From NCBI GenBank assembly GCA_039193455.1, contig JBCCWO010000014.1:1-64000 (forward strand): DNA of 64,000 bases, given 5' to 3'. Shown here piece by piece: positions 16,884-25,276 of the stretch. Numbering within the stretch: position 1 is the stretch's first letter; each line of letters starts with the position of its first letter. Position numbers and translations under genes: made by a program. The notes under the pieces are model-generated. The model was not told where the DNA came from and did no database searches. It saw only the letters and a list, made by a program, of their open reading frames with translations. This DNA comes from JBCBGF01 sp039193455. GTDB taxonomy: Bacteria > Pseudomonadota > Alphaproteobacteria > Rhodobacterales > Rhodobacteraceae.

Positions 16884-16921
16884 GACAAACGACTCGACCA
16901 TATACGAGACGCAACGTTGCG
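16877..16921 (+). promoter_or_regulatory. Divergent promoter with operator 2 at the start site
   Basis: TTGACA (16877-16882) and TATACG (16901-16906) are 18 nt apart. The palindrome CGCAACGTTGCG (16910-16921) follows directly, where transcription should begin. It is identical in its 12-bp core to operator 1; the centres are 47 bp apart. The -35 boxes of the two divergent promoters overlap, so one regulator can close both. Confidence 0.75.
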
Positions 16922-16936
16922 AAACAGGAGGGTGAC

Positions 16937-17449
16937 ATGAAAGGACTGACCGCAGCACTTGCAGCCATCGCACTTTCGGCAACCACAACCAGCGCGCAGG
17001 AAACGGAAATGAATTTCGAGATTTCAGGCGGTTACGCCTTTGGAGAGACGCATGACATCATGGACCTGGAACAATCGGTTATTGCGCGAGCGGGCCACCT
17101 GACCGGAGCATGGCAGTTCCGGTTCGAGGACGCAGAAGGCCCGAGCGGCAACGCGCATCTGGATGCGGCCACCCTGTTCCGGCTGACGCCCAATGGACCA
17201 AAACTGAGCGGCATCATGCGTTTCCACATGCATGAAATCGACGGCAACGCGCCCGGGACGGGCTGGCTCTATTTGTCCTACGACGCCACCGACTTGGAGT
17301 TCGAAGGCTCCCGCACACGATTTGTGGTCGAAGGCACTTTCGTCGGCGGGACCGGTCGCTTCGAAGGAGCCACAGGAAGGCTTCGCGTCACATCCATCAA
17401 CGGCTTCGACACGGGCGAGGGTCGGCTGATCTTTGCTGGAAACAACTAA
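16937..17449 (+). CDS. Secreted allene-oxide-cyclase-barrel-like protein
   Basis: 170 residues with a signal peptide (LTAALAAIALSATTTSAQ, cleavage likely before ETEM). The mature part is beta-rich and contains GTFVGGTGRFEGATGRLRV near residues 138-155. The GGTGRFEGATG type of turn is typical of allene-oxide-cyclase/dirigent barrels. Such barrels bind small hydrophobic ligands or, in plants and actinobacteria, guide cyclisation. AGGAGG lies 5-6 nt before the ATG at 16937. The gene is first in a two-gene unit under TetR-type control with a SnoaL-like gene downstream. That pairing suggests handling of a small lipophilic compound, which is inference only. Confidence 0.8.
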   Translation: MKGLTAALAAIALSATTTSAQETEMNFEISGGYAFGETHDIMDLEQSVIARAGHLTGAWQFRFEDAEGPSGNAHLDAATLFRLTPNGPKLSGIMRFHMHEIDGNAPGTGWLYLSYDATDLEFEGSRTRFVVEGTFVGGTGRFEGATGRLRVTSINGFDTGEGRLIFAGNN

Positions 17450-17478
17450 CTTCTGCGCGCATCGAAAGGAATTGAAAC

Positions 17479-17949
17479 ATGCTCCGCAAAGCACTTGCAG
17501 CCGCAGCCGTCGCCAGCCTCACCAGCACGGCGCAGGCGCAGGACATTGTACGAACCCAGATCTCGCCTGAGGGAAACCCCATTGACGCGGCCGAAGTCCA
17601 CGGCTGGGTAGCGACATACTTCGAAGGCACCCGCAGCATGGATGCCGCCCAGTGGGCCTCTGCCTTTGCGCCGGCCGCCGTGTTGGATGACCCTGTCGGC
17701 TTTCCTGTGAAAGACACGCCCGCTGCGATCCTCGCTCAGGGCGAGGGGTTTGTGAGCGCCTTTCAGCAGATCGGGCTTTATGAAAGCTTCGTCCATGTCG
17801 TCGGAAACGAGGCGGTTGCCAAATAGGAGGGGCGCGGCACCACGCCAGACGGAGTGGAAATCACCTTTGACGGCATAAACCACTTCACTTTCAACGCGGA
17901 TGGCCAGATCACGCTGCTGCGTGGGTTCTTCGCATCTCCCGGACAATGA
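17479..17949 (+). pseudogene. SnoaL/NTF2-like exported protein interrupted by an in-frame amber codon
   Basis: The frame opens MLRKALAAAAVASLTSTAQAQ (signal peptide) and continues as an NTF2/SnoaL fold (VHGWVATYFEGTRSMDAAQWASAFAPAAVLDDPVG). At 17824-17826 it meets TAG after NEAVAK. The same frame then reads EGRGTTPDGVEITFDGINHF...LLRGFFASPGQ and stops with TGA at 17947-17949. That downstream part is the missing third and fourth beta strands of the fold. Related proteins usually carry Trp at the stop position (VAxxWxGRGT), so a single G-to-A change in TGG explains the stop. The intact length would be 156 residues; the truncated product is 115 and lacks half of the sheet. A sequencing error or a very recent mutation are both possible. 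It follows the barrel protein by 29 bp. Confidence 0.8.
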
Positions 17950-17966
17950 GACGTGTGAGTCAGCGG

Positions 17967-17995
17967 AAGGGCAGTCACATGCAGGGCTGCCCTTT
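17967..17995 (+). terminator. Hairpin terminator after the SnoaL-like gene
   Basis: AAGGGCAG (17967-17974) pairs with CTGCCCTT (17987-17994) across a 12-nt loop, followed by TCTC. It lies 18 bp past the TGA that ends the full-length SnoaL frame. This supports the reading that the true gene end is at 17949 and not at the amber codon. Confidence 0.55.
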
Positions 17996-18076
17996 CTCAG
18001 GTTGGCAGCGGGCGGGACCGATCATTGGTTAAGCCCTGCCCGATGCTCACGGGGGGCCTCAAACTCGCCCGGCCCG

Positions 18077-19003
<927 letters not shown>

Positions 19004-19024
19004 CGTCTTGTCCTTCATGCGCGG

Positions 19025-19516
19025 TCAGCGCTGAAACTCCATCACGCGCGCCTGCGCACCGTCGCCTGCGTCCTTGATCCCGCGATCCACGAAACCCGCC
19101 TTGCGATAGGCGGACGCAGCGCGGGCATTGGCCGGATCGGGATCGATCACGATGGCCGGGGCGCCCGCATCCATCAGCTCGGTCGCGCGCTGGCGCAGGT
19201 AGGCGGCGGCGTGGCCCTGGCCCAGAAAGTCCGGCTCGCCCAGAAACGTATCGATGGCCCGTGTGCCATCAGGGTAACCGGCATAGTGCGGCGCGGGCCA
19301 ATGGTGGGCCGGATAGTCCTGGACAAAGGCAAAGGGCCTGTCGCCCAGCCAGACGATCCGCATGTCGGTGGGGCCCTGGTCGATATCCTCTTCGATCAGC
19401 GCGATCTCGGTATCGGCATCGCCCCACCAGCCACCGATATGGGGCTGGTCCAGCCAGCGCCGGATCATCGGATAGTCGGTCCGCGCCACCTTTACGAAAC
19501 GGTAGTCAGGCGGCAT
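19025..19516 (-). CDS. GNAT acetyltransferase resembling AAC(6') enzymes, inside the arg operon
   Basis: 163 residues. The acetyl-CoA site is in FLGQGHAAAYLRQRA, with DPDPANARAASAYRKAGF following, the typical motif A/B arrangement. The parts IGGWWGDADTE, IVWLGDRPFAFVQDYP, GTRAIDTFLG and the acidic end resemble aminoglycoside 6'-N-acetyltransferases and the related IucB-like group. The ATG at 19516 overlaps the last 11 nt of argD, which indicates translational coupling. Placement between argD and argF is more consistent with an amino-acid-related role than with drug resistance; the acceptor is unknown. Confidence 0.85.
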   Translation of the reverse strand: MPPDYRFVKVARTDYPMIRRWLDQPHIGGWWGDADTEIALIEEDIDQGPTDMRIVWLGDRPFAFVQDYPAHHWPAPHYAGYPDGTRAIDTFLGEPDFLGQGHAAAYLRQRATELMDAGAPAIVIDPDPANARAASAYRKAGFVDRGIKDAGDGAQARVMEFQR

Positions 19517-20687
19517 GCGTCCGGGCCTTGGCCGCCGCACGCTCAAGCCGCGTGACGGCCTGGGCAAGATCGTCTTCGTCTATGGTCAGCGCGGGCAACA
19601 GACGGATTACATTGTCGGCGGCGGGCACCGTCAAAAGCTGTTCGTCATAGGCGCCATTGACGATGTCGGTGTTGGGGACGCGGCATTTGAGGCCCAGCAT
19701 CAGGCCCGCGCCACGCACGTCTTCGAAGATGTCCGGGTAGGTGGCCACCAGGCCCTCAAGCCGTTGCCGGAAGGCTCCGGCCTTGCGATTGACGGCGTCC
19801 AGAAACTCGGGATCAGAGATCACGTCCATCACCGCGCTGCCCACCGCACAGGCCAGGGGGTTGCCGCCATAGGTCGACCCGTGCGTGCCCGCGGTCATCC
19901 CGCTGGCGGCGTTTTCGGTGGCAAGCACCGCGCCAAGCGGAAAACCCCCGCCGATCCCCTTGGCAACCATCATGATATCCGGCGCGACGCCCGCCCATTC
20001 ATGGGCAAAGAGCTTGCCCGTGCGGCCCATTCCGCACTGCACCTCGTCGAAGATCAGGAGGATCCCGTGGGTGTCGCACAGATCGCGCAGGCCCTTCAGG
20101 CAGGCATCGGGTACGGGGCGAATTCCGCCTTCGCCCTGGATCGGCTCAATCAGGATCGCGCCGACGGTGTCGGTGATCGCCGCAGTCAGGGCATCGTGAT
20201 CGCCGAACGGAAGATGGATGAACCCGGGCAGCAGCGGACCAAAGCCCTTGGTCATCTTCTCGGACCCTGCTGCCGAGATTGCCGCGGATGACCGGCCATG
20301 GAACGAACCGGCAAAGGTGATGATATCGGTGCGCTCTGGGTGGCCCTTCTCGTGCCAGTACTTGCGCGCCATTTTGACCGCGAGTTCGCAGGCCTCGGTG
20401 CCGGAGTTCGTGAAAAACGACGTATCGGCAAAGGTCTCGCCCACCAGCTTGTCCGCCAGCGCCTGCTGTTCGGGGATCTGGTAGAGGTTCGACAGGTGCC
20501 ATAGCTTGCCCGCCTGCGTTGTCAGCGCCTCGACCAAGGCGGGATGGGCGTGCCCCAGGGCATTCACCGCAATCCCGGCGCCGAGATCGAGATATCGCGT
20601 GCCATCCTCGGCAAAGAGCCAGGAGCCCTGGCCGTGGGTAAACGACAGGGCGGCGCGGTTATACGTGGGCAGGATGGACGGGATCAT
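19506..20687 (-). CDS. argD: Acetylornithine aminotransferase (class III, PLP)
   Basis: 393 residues. It converts N-acetylglutamate semialdehyde to N-acetylornithine with glutamate as amino donor; many homologues also act on succinyldiaminopimelate. Landmarks are NSGTEACELAVKMARKY, the GSFHGRS loop, EPIQGEGGI, FDEVQCGMGRTG and the PLP lysine in VAKGIGGGFPLGA, followed by GSTYGGNPLACAVG. The ATG at 20687 gives MIPSILPTYNRAALSF, the standard start; a longer frame reaching 20771 reads through probable promoter sequence. It is first gene of the arg unit. Confidence 0.95.
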   Translation of the reverse strand: MIPSILPTYNRAALSFTHGQGSWLFAEDGTRYLDLGAGIAVNALGHAHPALVEALTTQAGKLWHLSNLYQIPEQQALADKLVGETFADTSFFTNSGTEACELAVKMARKYWHEKGHPERTDIITFAGSFHGRSSAAISAAGSEKMTKGFGPLLPGFIHLPFGDHDALTAAITDTVGAILIEPIQGEGGIRPVPDACLKGLRDLCDTHGILLIFDEVQCGMGRTGKLFAHEWAGVAPDIMMVAKGIGGGFPLGAVLATENAASGMTAGTHGSTYGGNPLACAVGSAVMDVISDPEFLDAVNRKAGAFRQRLEGLVATYPDIFEDVRGAGLMLGLKCRVPNTDIVNGAYDEQLLTVPAADNVIRLLPALTIDEDDLAQAVTRLERAAAKARTHAA

Positions 20688-20924
20688 GACCGTATCTCTC
20701 TGAATAAGACCCGAGTGGTGCCAGCGGCATCTGGGCAAGTCAATGTGTAGGAAGGACACCTGTGGGCGCACAGGCGGGAGGGACGTTGTGGTTAACGTCG
20801 GCGTCGGAGGATATGGGCCTCGGGTGACATGGGCGTGTGGTAGCGCAGGAGCCGGGGCCTGTCCATAGCCCCGACCAGGCGCGCAATTGCGACCGATACG
20901 TCATTTTATCACCAAGATTTTGAT
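20688..20924. other. Intergenic region between argD and the sulfotransferase gene
   Basis: 237 bp between divergent genes. It must hold the argD promoter and that of the sulfotransferase. I see no convincing -35/-10 pair, ARG-type operator or small open frame. A CACCTGTGGGCGCACAGG-type imperfect palindrome lies near 20758-20775. Confidence 0.4.
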
Positions 20925-21812
20925 GTGATACTCCGCCCCGAGCAGACGCAATGGTCAGGATTGCAAGACGAAATGGGACACGAGGCCAATATCCTCGATC
21001 AGGTTTTTGACTGGCCGCCGGTCGATACGCCTTATATCGCGGGCCGCTGGCATCGTGACCGCTTTACCGCCGAGGGGTTTTGGGTCGAGGCGAAGGTGCA
21101 TCTCAGATCGCTTGTCGCCGATCGCAACCCCGAGATGTCCAAGTTCCTGGTGATCGCCCGTGCGCGGTCGGGCACGACGCTTCTTAAAGAGCTGTTGAAC
21201 AGCAATCCCGCCGTGCAATGCGATGGCGAGGTACTGCACCGGGGCAAAGTGGCCCCCCTCGCCTTTCTGAATGCCCTTGCGCGCAAATCGTCGGCACAGG
21301 CCTATGGCGCCAAGTTCCTGAGCTATCAGATGGTGCAGGTTCAGCGCCTGCGCGATCCGATCCGGTTTCTGCGCGACGTCGATGCGGCGGGCTTTAAGCT
21401 GATCCACCTGACGCGTGACACGTTTTGGCAGGCGATGTCACTGAGCCGATCCCACGCCAAACGCCAGTATCATTCGAGCAAGGGTGCCGAGCACAGCGAA
21501 GCGGTGCGCCTGCCGACCGACTGGTTCGTTAAGCGGCTGGAATGGAACGACATGCTCTTACGTTATGAAGAGGCCTGTATGGAGAGCCTGCCGCATCTGC
21601 GGCTGTCCTATGACAGCGATCTGCAAAGCGCCGAGCGCCAACAAGCGACGGCCAGCCGGGTGTTTGAGTTCATCGGCGTGCCCGATGCGCCGGTGTCGAC
21701 AAAGCTGACCAAGATCCTGCCAGCCGATCCACGTGCGGTGCTGGCCAATTACGATGAACTGGCCGAGGCCGTGCGGACGGCGGGGCTGGGCCATCTGTTG
21801 CCGGCTGAGTAG
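20925..21812 (+). CDS. Sulfotransferase family protein
   Basis: 295 residues if the GTG at 20925 is used. An ATG at 20973 (MGHEANILDQVFDW) gives 279 residues and is an alternative; neither has a strong ribosome binding site. The 5'-phosphosulfate loop is RARSGTTLLKELLNSNP at about 80-95. The 3'-phosphate motif is LIHLTRDTFWQAMSLSRS (Arg and Ser spaced as in PAPS-dependent enzymes). It would transfer a sulfuryl group from PAPS to a hydroxyl or amine of a carbohydrate or lipid. No glycosyltransferases are adjacent, so the acceptor cannot be named. It is cytoplasmic by sequence. Confidence 0.85.
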   Translation: MILRPEQTQWSGLQDEMGHEANILDQVFDWPPVDTPYIAGRWHRDRFTAEGFWVEAKVHLRSLVADRNPEMSKFLVIARARSGTTLLKELLNSNPAVQCDGEVLHRGKVAPLAFLNALARKSSAQAYGAKFLSYQMVQVQRLRDPIRFLRDVDAAGFKLIHLTRDTFWQAMSLSRSHAKRQYHSSKGAEHSEAVRLPTDWFVKRLEWNDMLLRYEEACMESLPHLRLSYDSDLQSAERQQATASRVFEFIGVPDAPVSTKLTKILPADPRAVLANYDELAEAVRTAGLGHLLPAE

Positions 21813-22002
21813 CGACGGGGCAAAATCAGGTGGCGCCTTGATATGCCTGCGGCGGGTTACCGCAAACGAGCGCCTTTCTCGTCCCAGTCGGGGCCTCTGT
21901 GCGCCCCCTGCCCTTGTATCCGGCGGGATGGCGTATAGAATATCGCGCTGAACAGTTGGTCAAAGCGGCGCCGCGCGCCTGCTTTACAGATAGGATCCCA
22001 TC

Positions 22003-22551
22003 ATGTCCTGGACGGATGAGCGTGTTGAGCTCTTGAAGAAAATGTGGGGCGAAGGTCAGTCCGCCAGTCAGATCGCGAAAGAGCTGGGCGGTGTGACGCG
22101 GAATGCCGTGATCGGCAAGGTGCATCGTTTGGGCCTGTCGAACCGGTCTGGCGCGGCGCCTGCCAAGCCCGCCAAGGAAAAGGCCGCCCCGAAGGTCGAA
22201 GCCGATGCCGCGCCGAAGCCGGCCGAGGCCGAGACGCGGCCCGTGGAACGCCCTGCCACGCCACCTGCGCGCAAGGCAATTATCCCGGCGGGTCAGCCCC
22301 TGCCGCCGCAGCCATCGGCCAACGAGATCAGCCCTGAGGCGCTGGCAAGCGTGCGTGAGGTTGAAAAGAAGTCCAAGAAGATCAGCCTTATGGAGTTGAC
22401 CGAACGGACCTGCAAATGGCCCATCGGCGACCCTGCCACGGATGACTTTTGGTTCTGTGGCCTGCCGGTTCAGCCGGGCAAACCCTATTGCGAGGCGCAT
22501 GTGGGCGTCGCGTTCCAGCCGATGTCCAGCCGCCGCGACCGGAGGCGCTGA
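22003..22551 (+). CDS. gcrA: GcrA cell cycle regulator
   Basis: 182 residues. GcrA binds sigma-70 holoenzyme and methylated GANTC sites to activate genes of the alphaproteobacterial cell cycle. The N-terminal helix-turn-helix MSWTDERVELLKKMWGEGQSASQIAKELGG-VTRNAVIGKVHRLGLSNR is diagnostic. A variable Ala/Pro/Lys linker follows, and the C-terminal sigma-interacting domain has CKWPIGDPATDDFWFCGLP and KPYCEAHVGVAFQP. TAGGA precedes the ATG. Size and layout are typical of Rhodobacterales. The 190 bp upstream presumably holds its promoter, though I could not pick a clear box. Confidence 0.96.
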   Translation: MSWTDERVELLKKMWGEGQSASQIAKELGGVTRNAVIGKVHRLGLSNRSGAAPAKPAKEKAAPKVEADAAPKPAEAETRPVERPATPPARKAIIPAGQPLPPQPSANEISPEALASVREVEKKSKKISLMELTERTCKWPIGDPATDDFWFCGLPVQPGKPYCEAHVGVAFQPMSSRRDRRR

Positions 22552-22581
22552 CGCACCGGCCATCCGGTGCGCCAACTCTCT

Positions 22582-22815
22582 CTAGAAAAAGGGCGGAGGT
22601 TTGTATTGCTCCGGCCAGGGGCGCCGCTTGTGGGTGCGCGGCGGCAGGCCCACGTCGCGCCGCAGGGTATCGTCCAGGTCTTCGACGCCTGTTTCGTCGA
22701 GCCTGGGCTTGGGCAGCGGCAGTTGTGCCGCGATCCAAGGGCCGAATTCACGCAATGCACGGGCCAAAGCCGCCGCTGACGGGCCGGACGCGCCCTGTTT
22801 TTTGAGTCGTATCAT
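22582..22815 (-). CDS. Small conserved-looking hypothetical protein
   Basis: 77 residues. It has a basic start (MIRLKKQGASGP), a central helix with LREFGPWIAAQLPLPKPRLDE, and a Pro/Arg-rich end (GLPPRTHKRRPWPEQYKPPPFF). GGTGAAG precedes the ATG by about 5 nt. The frame is convergent with gcrA, 30 bp from its end. No domain is recognised; a role in the cytoplasm is likely because there is no signal or membrane segment. Confidence 0.6.
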   Translation of the reverse strand: MIRLKKQGASGPSAAALARALREFGPWIAAQLPLPKPRLDETGVEDLDDTLRRDVGLPPRTHKRRPWPEQYKPPPFF

Positions 22816-23176
22816 CTGTCTTCACCGATCCGCAGCGCGGATACGGGCTCCTGTTACTTTTGGGTTGAGCGACGCTGGGCTTGGGCGGATCACCAGACAC
22901 ACTGTGCCTGTCGTGCGTTAGCCAAAGATGAGTGTCGCGGATGGAAGGGTGCCGTCCTGAAGACGACGTGACCGGGGCCTAGTGGCGGCTAGATACGCCG
23001 CCTGCTCGGGTCGCTGCGCCGCCACTCATACGCACGAGTAGGCGCGATGCGTAAACACAAGCTGTCATATCGCGCCCTCCTTTGTTAGCGGCTGCGGGTG
23101 CTGTTTACCCGCTGGGCGCAAAAAGCCAAGTGAATCTTTTGCAAAGCTCGAAAACGGGCCCGCGCCCGCCGCCGCG
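22816..23176. other. Intergenic region with strong hairpin potential; possible structured RNA
   Basis: 361 bp without a credible gene. Between 22981 and 23045 there are overlapping complementary segments: AGTGGCGGC (22981-22989) can pair with GCCGCC (22997-23002) or, over 9 bp, with GCCGCCACT (23018-23026). Part of the latter (ACTC, 23024-23027) can instead pair with GAGT (23036-23039). The alternatives exclude one another. I could not match it to a known RNA family and cannot tell the strand. Confidence 0.4.
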
Positions 23177-25132
23177 TCAGTCGAACAGATTGCGCAATCC
23201 GCGCCGCAGCTCTTCCTCGACCTTGTCCTTGACGGCGTCCTCGGCGGACGGTTGGTCCGCGGTCAAACCAAGTTCGTCGGTGACCGCGTCGCGCAGCGCA
23301 TCGTCCACCTCGTCCTTGATGCCTTCGATCTCTTCGTCGATCCGGCCCTGCACCAGGCCTTCGAGATCAAGCTTGAACCGTGGCGCGCTCCAGCTTCCGG
23401 TGATCAGAACCGGCACGGACAGGCCGCCATCGTCCCCTTCGAGCAGTTTCGGGACCAGCCGATAGTTCAGCGATTGCCTGGCAATGCTGATCTCACCCGT
23501 GCCCGTCGCGCTTAGAAGCGGGGCAAGGATGGTGAGATTGTCGTTGATCACCACGCCATCGACGATCCGGAACGTGGCGGTGATGCTGTCAAAGATCGTC
23601 CGCGAGGTGTCGCCGATGAAGGACGTATCGAGATTGCGCAGCATCCCCACGAGGTCGAGCCCCAACAGCTCGCCCGCGCCAAAGCTGAAAGAGCCGTCGC
23701 CGTTGAGCGAATTCATCAGCGCGTCCATCGAATTGCCGGACCCCAGCACCTCGATCTCCATATCGCCCAGCGCGACAATCCGGTCGTAGTCGAGAAGTTC
23801 TGCCGAAAGGCGGGAAATGGCGATGGCGGATCCGGCGAGATCGGCGCTGGCGGACAGGCCGTTGCGCCCGTTGACGACGATCTGGCCATCAATCTCTCCG
23901 TCATAGGCGACCAGTTCCTGGATGCCCAAAACGAGGCGCGCGTTGTCGATCACGATCCCAAGCGCGGTGCGTCCGATTTGCGAGTCCGCGGTGCGGATGC
24001 TGTTGGCGTTAAAGACGATATCGGCGTCAACCGTGCCAAGCGCGCTGACGTCGATGGGTTCGGTCGACCACCCCTCGGCACCCGTCTCGGCCTCGGGGGC
24101 TGGCTCTTCTGCATCGCCGCCCAGGGCCGAGATATCGAGATCGCCCACATCCAGCGCGCCCGTGATCCGGGGTCTTGGGCCGTCAAGCGCGACGGCGAGG
24201 TCACCGGTGATGCGATTGTCATCGAGTGCCGCGTTGAGCCCGCCAAGGCTGAGCGCGGTTCCATCGAACGCAACGGTTGCCGCCGCCGTGAGCGTGTCCT
24301 GCCCAAGGCCGGGCGGGATTTCGGGCGCGGGCATCGCAAGGGCGGCAAAGACGGCGGCCAGATCGCTGAGGTCGGCGTCAAGGGCGCCGTCGAGCGCCAG
24401 GGGAGACAGGCCCGCGTCCCCGTCAAAGCCCACACGTGAGCCGCCCGCGGTGGCGGCAAGGCTGAGTGATCCGCCGCTGTCGAGGAACCCCGCCAAGGCG
24501 GCGATGGTGGCATCCACGGCCACGGGCGCGCCGTTGGCTGTCGCGCTCATCGCCAGGGTGGCCGGGCCCGCGAAATCGGGCAAGGTGAAGGTCGCGTTGA
24601 TATCGCTGAGCGCAATCTCGGTCCCCGCCGCGTCGCGGAAGGTGACCGATCCATCCGCGATCACCGCCTCGCCGATGGAAAAGGCCGGAATGCCGCCGCT
24701 GCCCTCGGCCTCTGGCGCGGCGCCTGCGGTGTCCGTCGCGGCCCCGGGTGCCGCCATTTCCCAATTGCCGCGCCCGTCGGCGTTTGTCGCAAGCGCAATG
24801 CTCGGTGCATCGAGCGCGACAGAGTTGATCGTGACCTCGCCCCCGATCAGGGCCCAGAGATCCACGGAGACCGACAGGTTATCCGCGGCGACCATCGGCG
24901 TCTCGCCGGCCCAATCGGCATTGGCGATCGACACGGCGCCCGTGTTCACACCGAGCGACGGAAACAGGCTTGGCCGTACATCACCCTCGATACTCAGCGC
25001 TCGGCCCGTTGCCTCGGCAAACCGGGTTTCAACCACCGCCGCGATCCGGTCGGAGGGTACGAGAAAGACGGCTGCGACCGCGATGATGATCAGCAGAGCG
25101 ACAAGCCCGAGCAGACGAAAAACCCAGCGCAT
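23177..25132 (-). CDS. AsmA family protein
   Basis: A 651-residue inner-membrane-anchored protein with one N-terminal hydrophobic helix (MRWVFRLLGLVALLIIIAVAAVFLVPSDRIAAVV) and a long periplasmic part. AsmA hallmarks are visible: the N-terminal ALSIEGDVRPSLFPSLGV, followed by SIANADWAGE and the repeated beta segments, and the C-terminal block with SFSFGAGELLGLDLVGMLRN and TATFRIVDGVVINDNL. The family is thought to bridge inner and outer membrane and influence lipid transport or outer-membrane assembly. It stands alone, divergent from rimO. The length is typical of the shorter alphaproteobacterial members. Confidence 0.93.
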   Translation of the reverse strand: MRWVFRLLGLVALLIIIAVAAVFLVPSDRIAAVVETRFAEATGRALSIEGDVRPSLFPSLGVNTGAVSIANADWAGETPMVAADNLSVSVDLWALIGGEVTINSVALDAPSIALATNADGRGNWEMAAPGAATDTAGAAPEAEGSGGIPAFSIGEAVIADGSVTFRDAAGTEIALSDINATFTLPDFAGPATLAMSATANGAPVAVDATIAALAGFLDSGGSLSLAATAGGSRVGFDGDAGLSPLALDGALDADLSDLAAVFAALAMPAPEIPPGLGQDTLTAAATVAFDGTALSLGGLNAALDDNRITGDLAVALDGPRPRITGALDVGDLDISALGGDAEEPAPEAETGAEGWSTEPIDVSALGTVDADIVFNANSIRTADSQIGRTALGIVIDNARLVLGIQELVAYDGEIDGQIVVNGRNGLSASADLAGSAIAISRLSAELLDYDRIVALGDMEIEVLGSGNSMDALMNSLNGDGSFSFGAGELLGLDLVGMLRNLDTSFIGDTSRTIFDSITATFRIVDGVVINDNLTILAPLLSATGTGEISIARQSLNYRLVPKLLEGDDGGLSVPVLITGSWSAPRFKLDLEGLVQGRIDEEIEGIKDEVDDALRDAVTDELGLTADQPSAEDAVKDKVEEELRRGLRNLFD

Positions 25133-25276
25133 CTGTGCCTCAATCTGATTGGAGTGGAACCTGGCCTTCGGGCGTCAAGGATACGCGCGGCCCACCGATC
25201 TCTCAACCGCGATCCGACCCCGCGCTGGCAACTTTCTATGGTTTCCCCCGGGCCCGCTTGCGCCTATATGCCCGAG

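Noticed and set aside
20758..20775. Imperfect palindrome upstream of argD as an arginine operator
   Set aside because: It does not match an ARG box and is poorly symmetric; not enough to call an operator.
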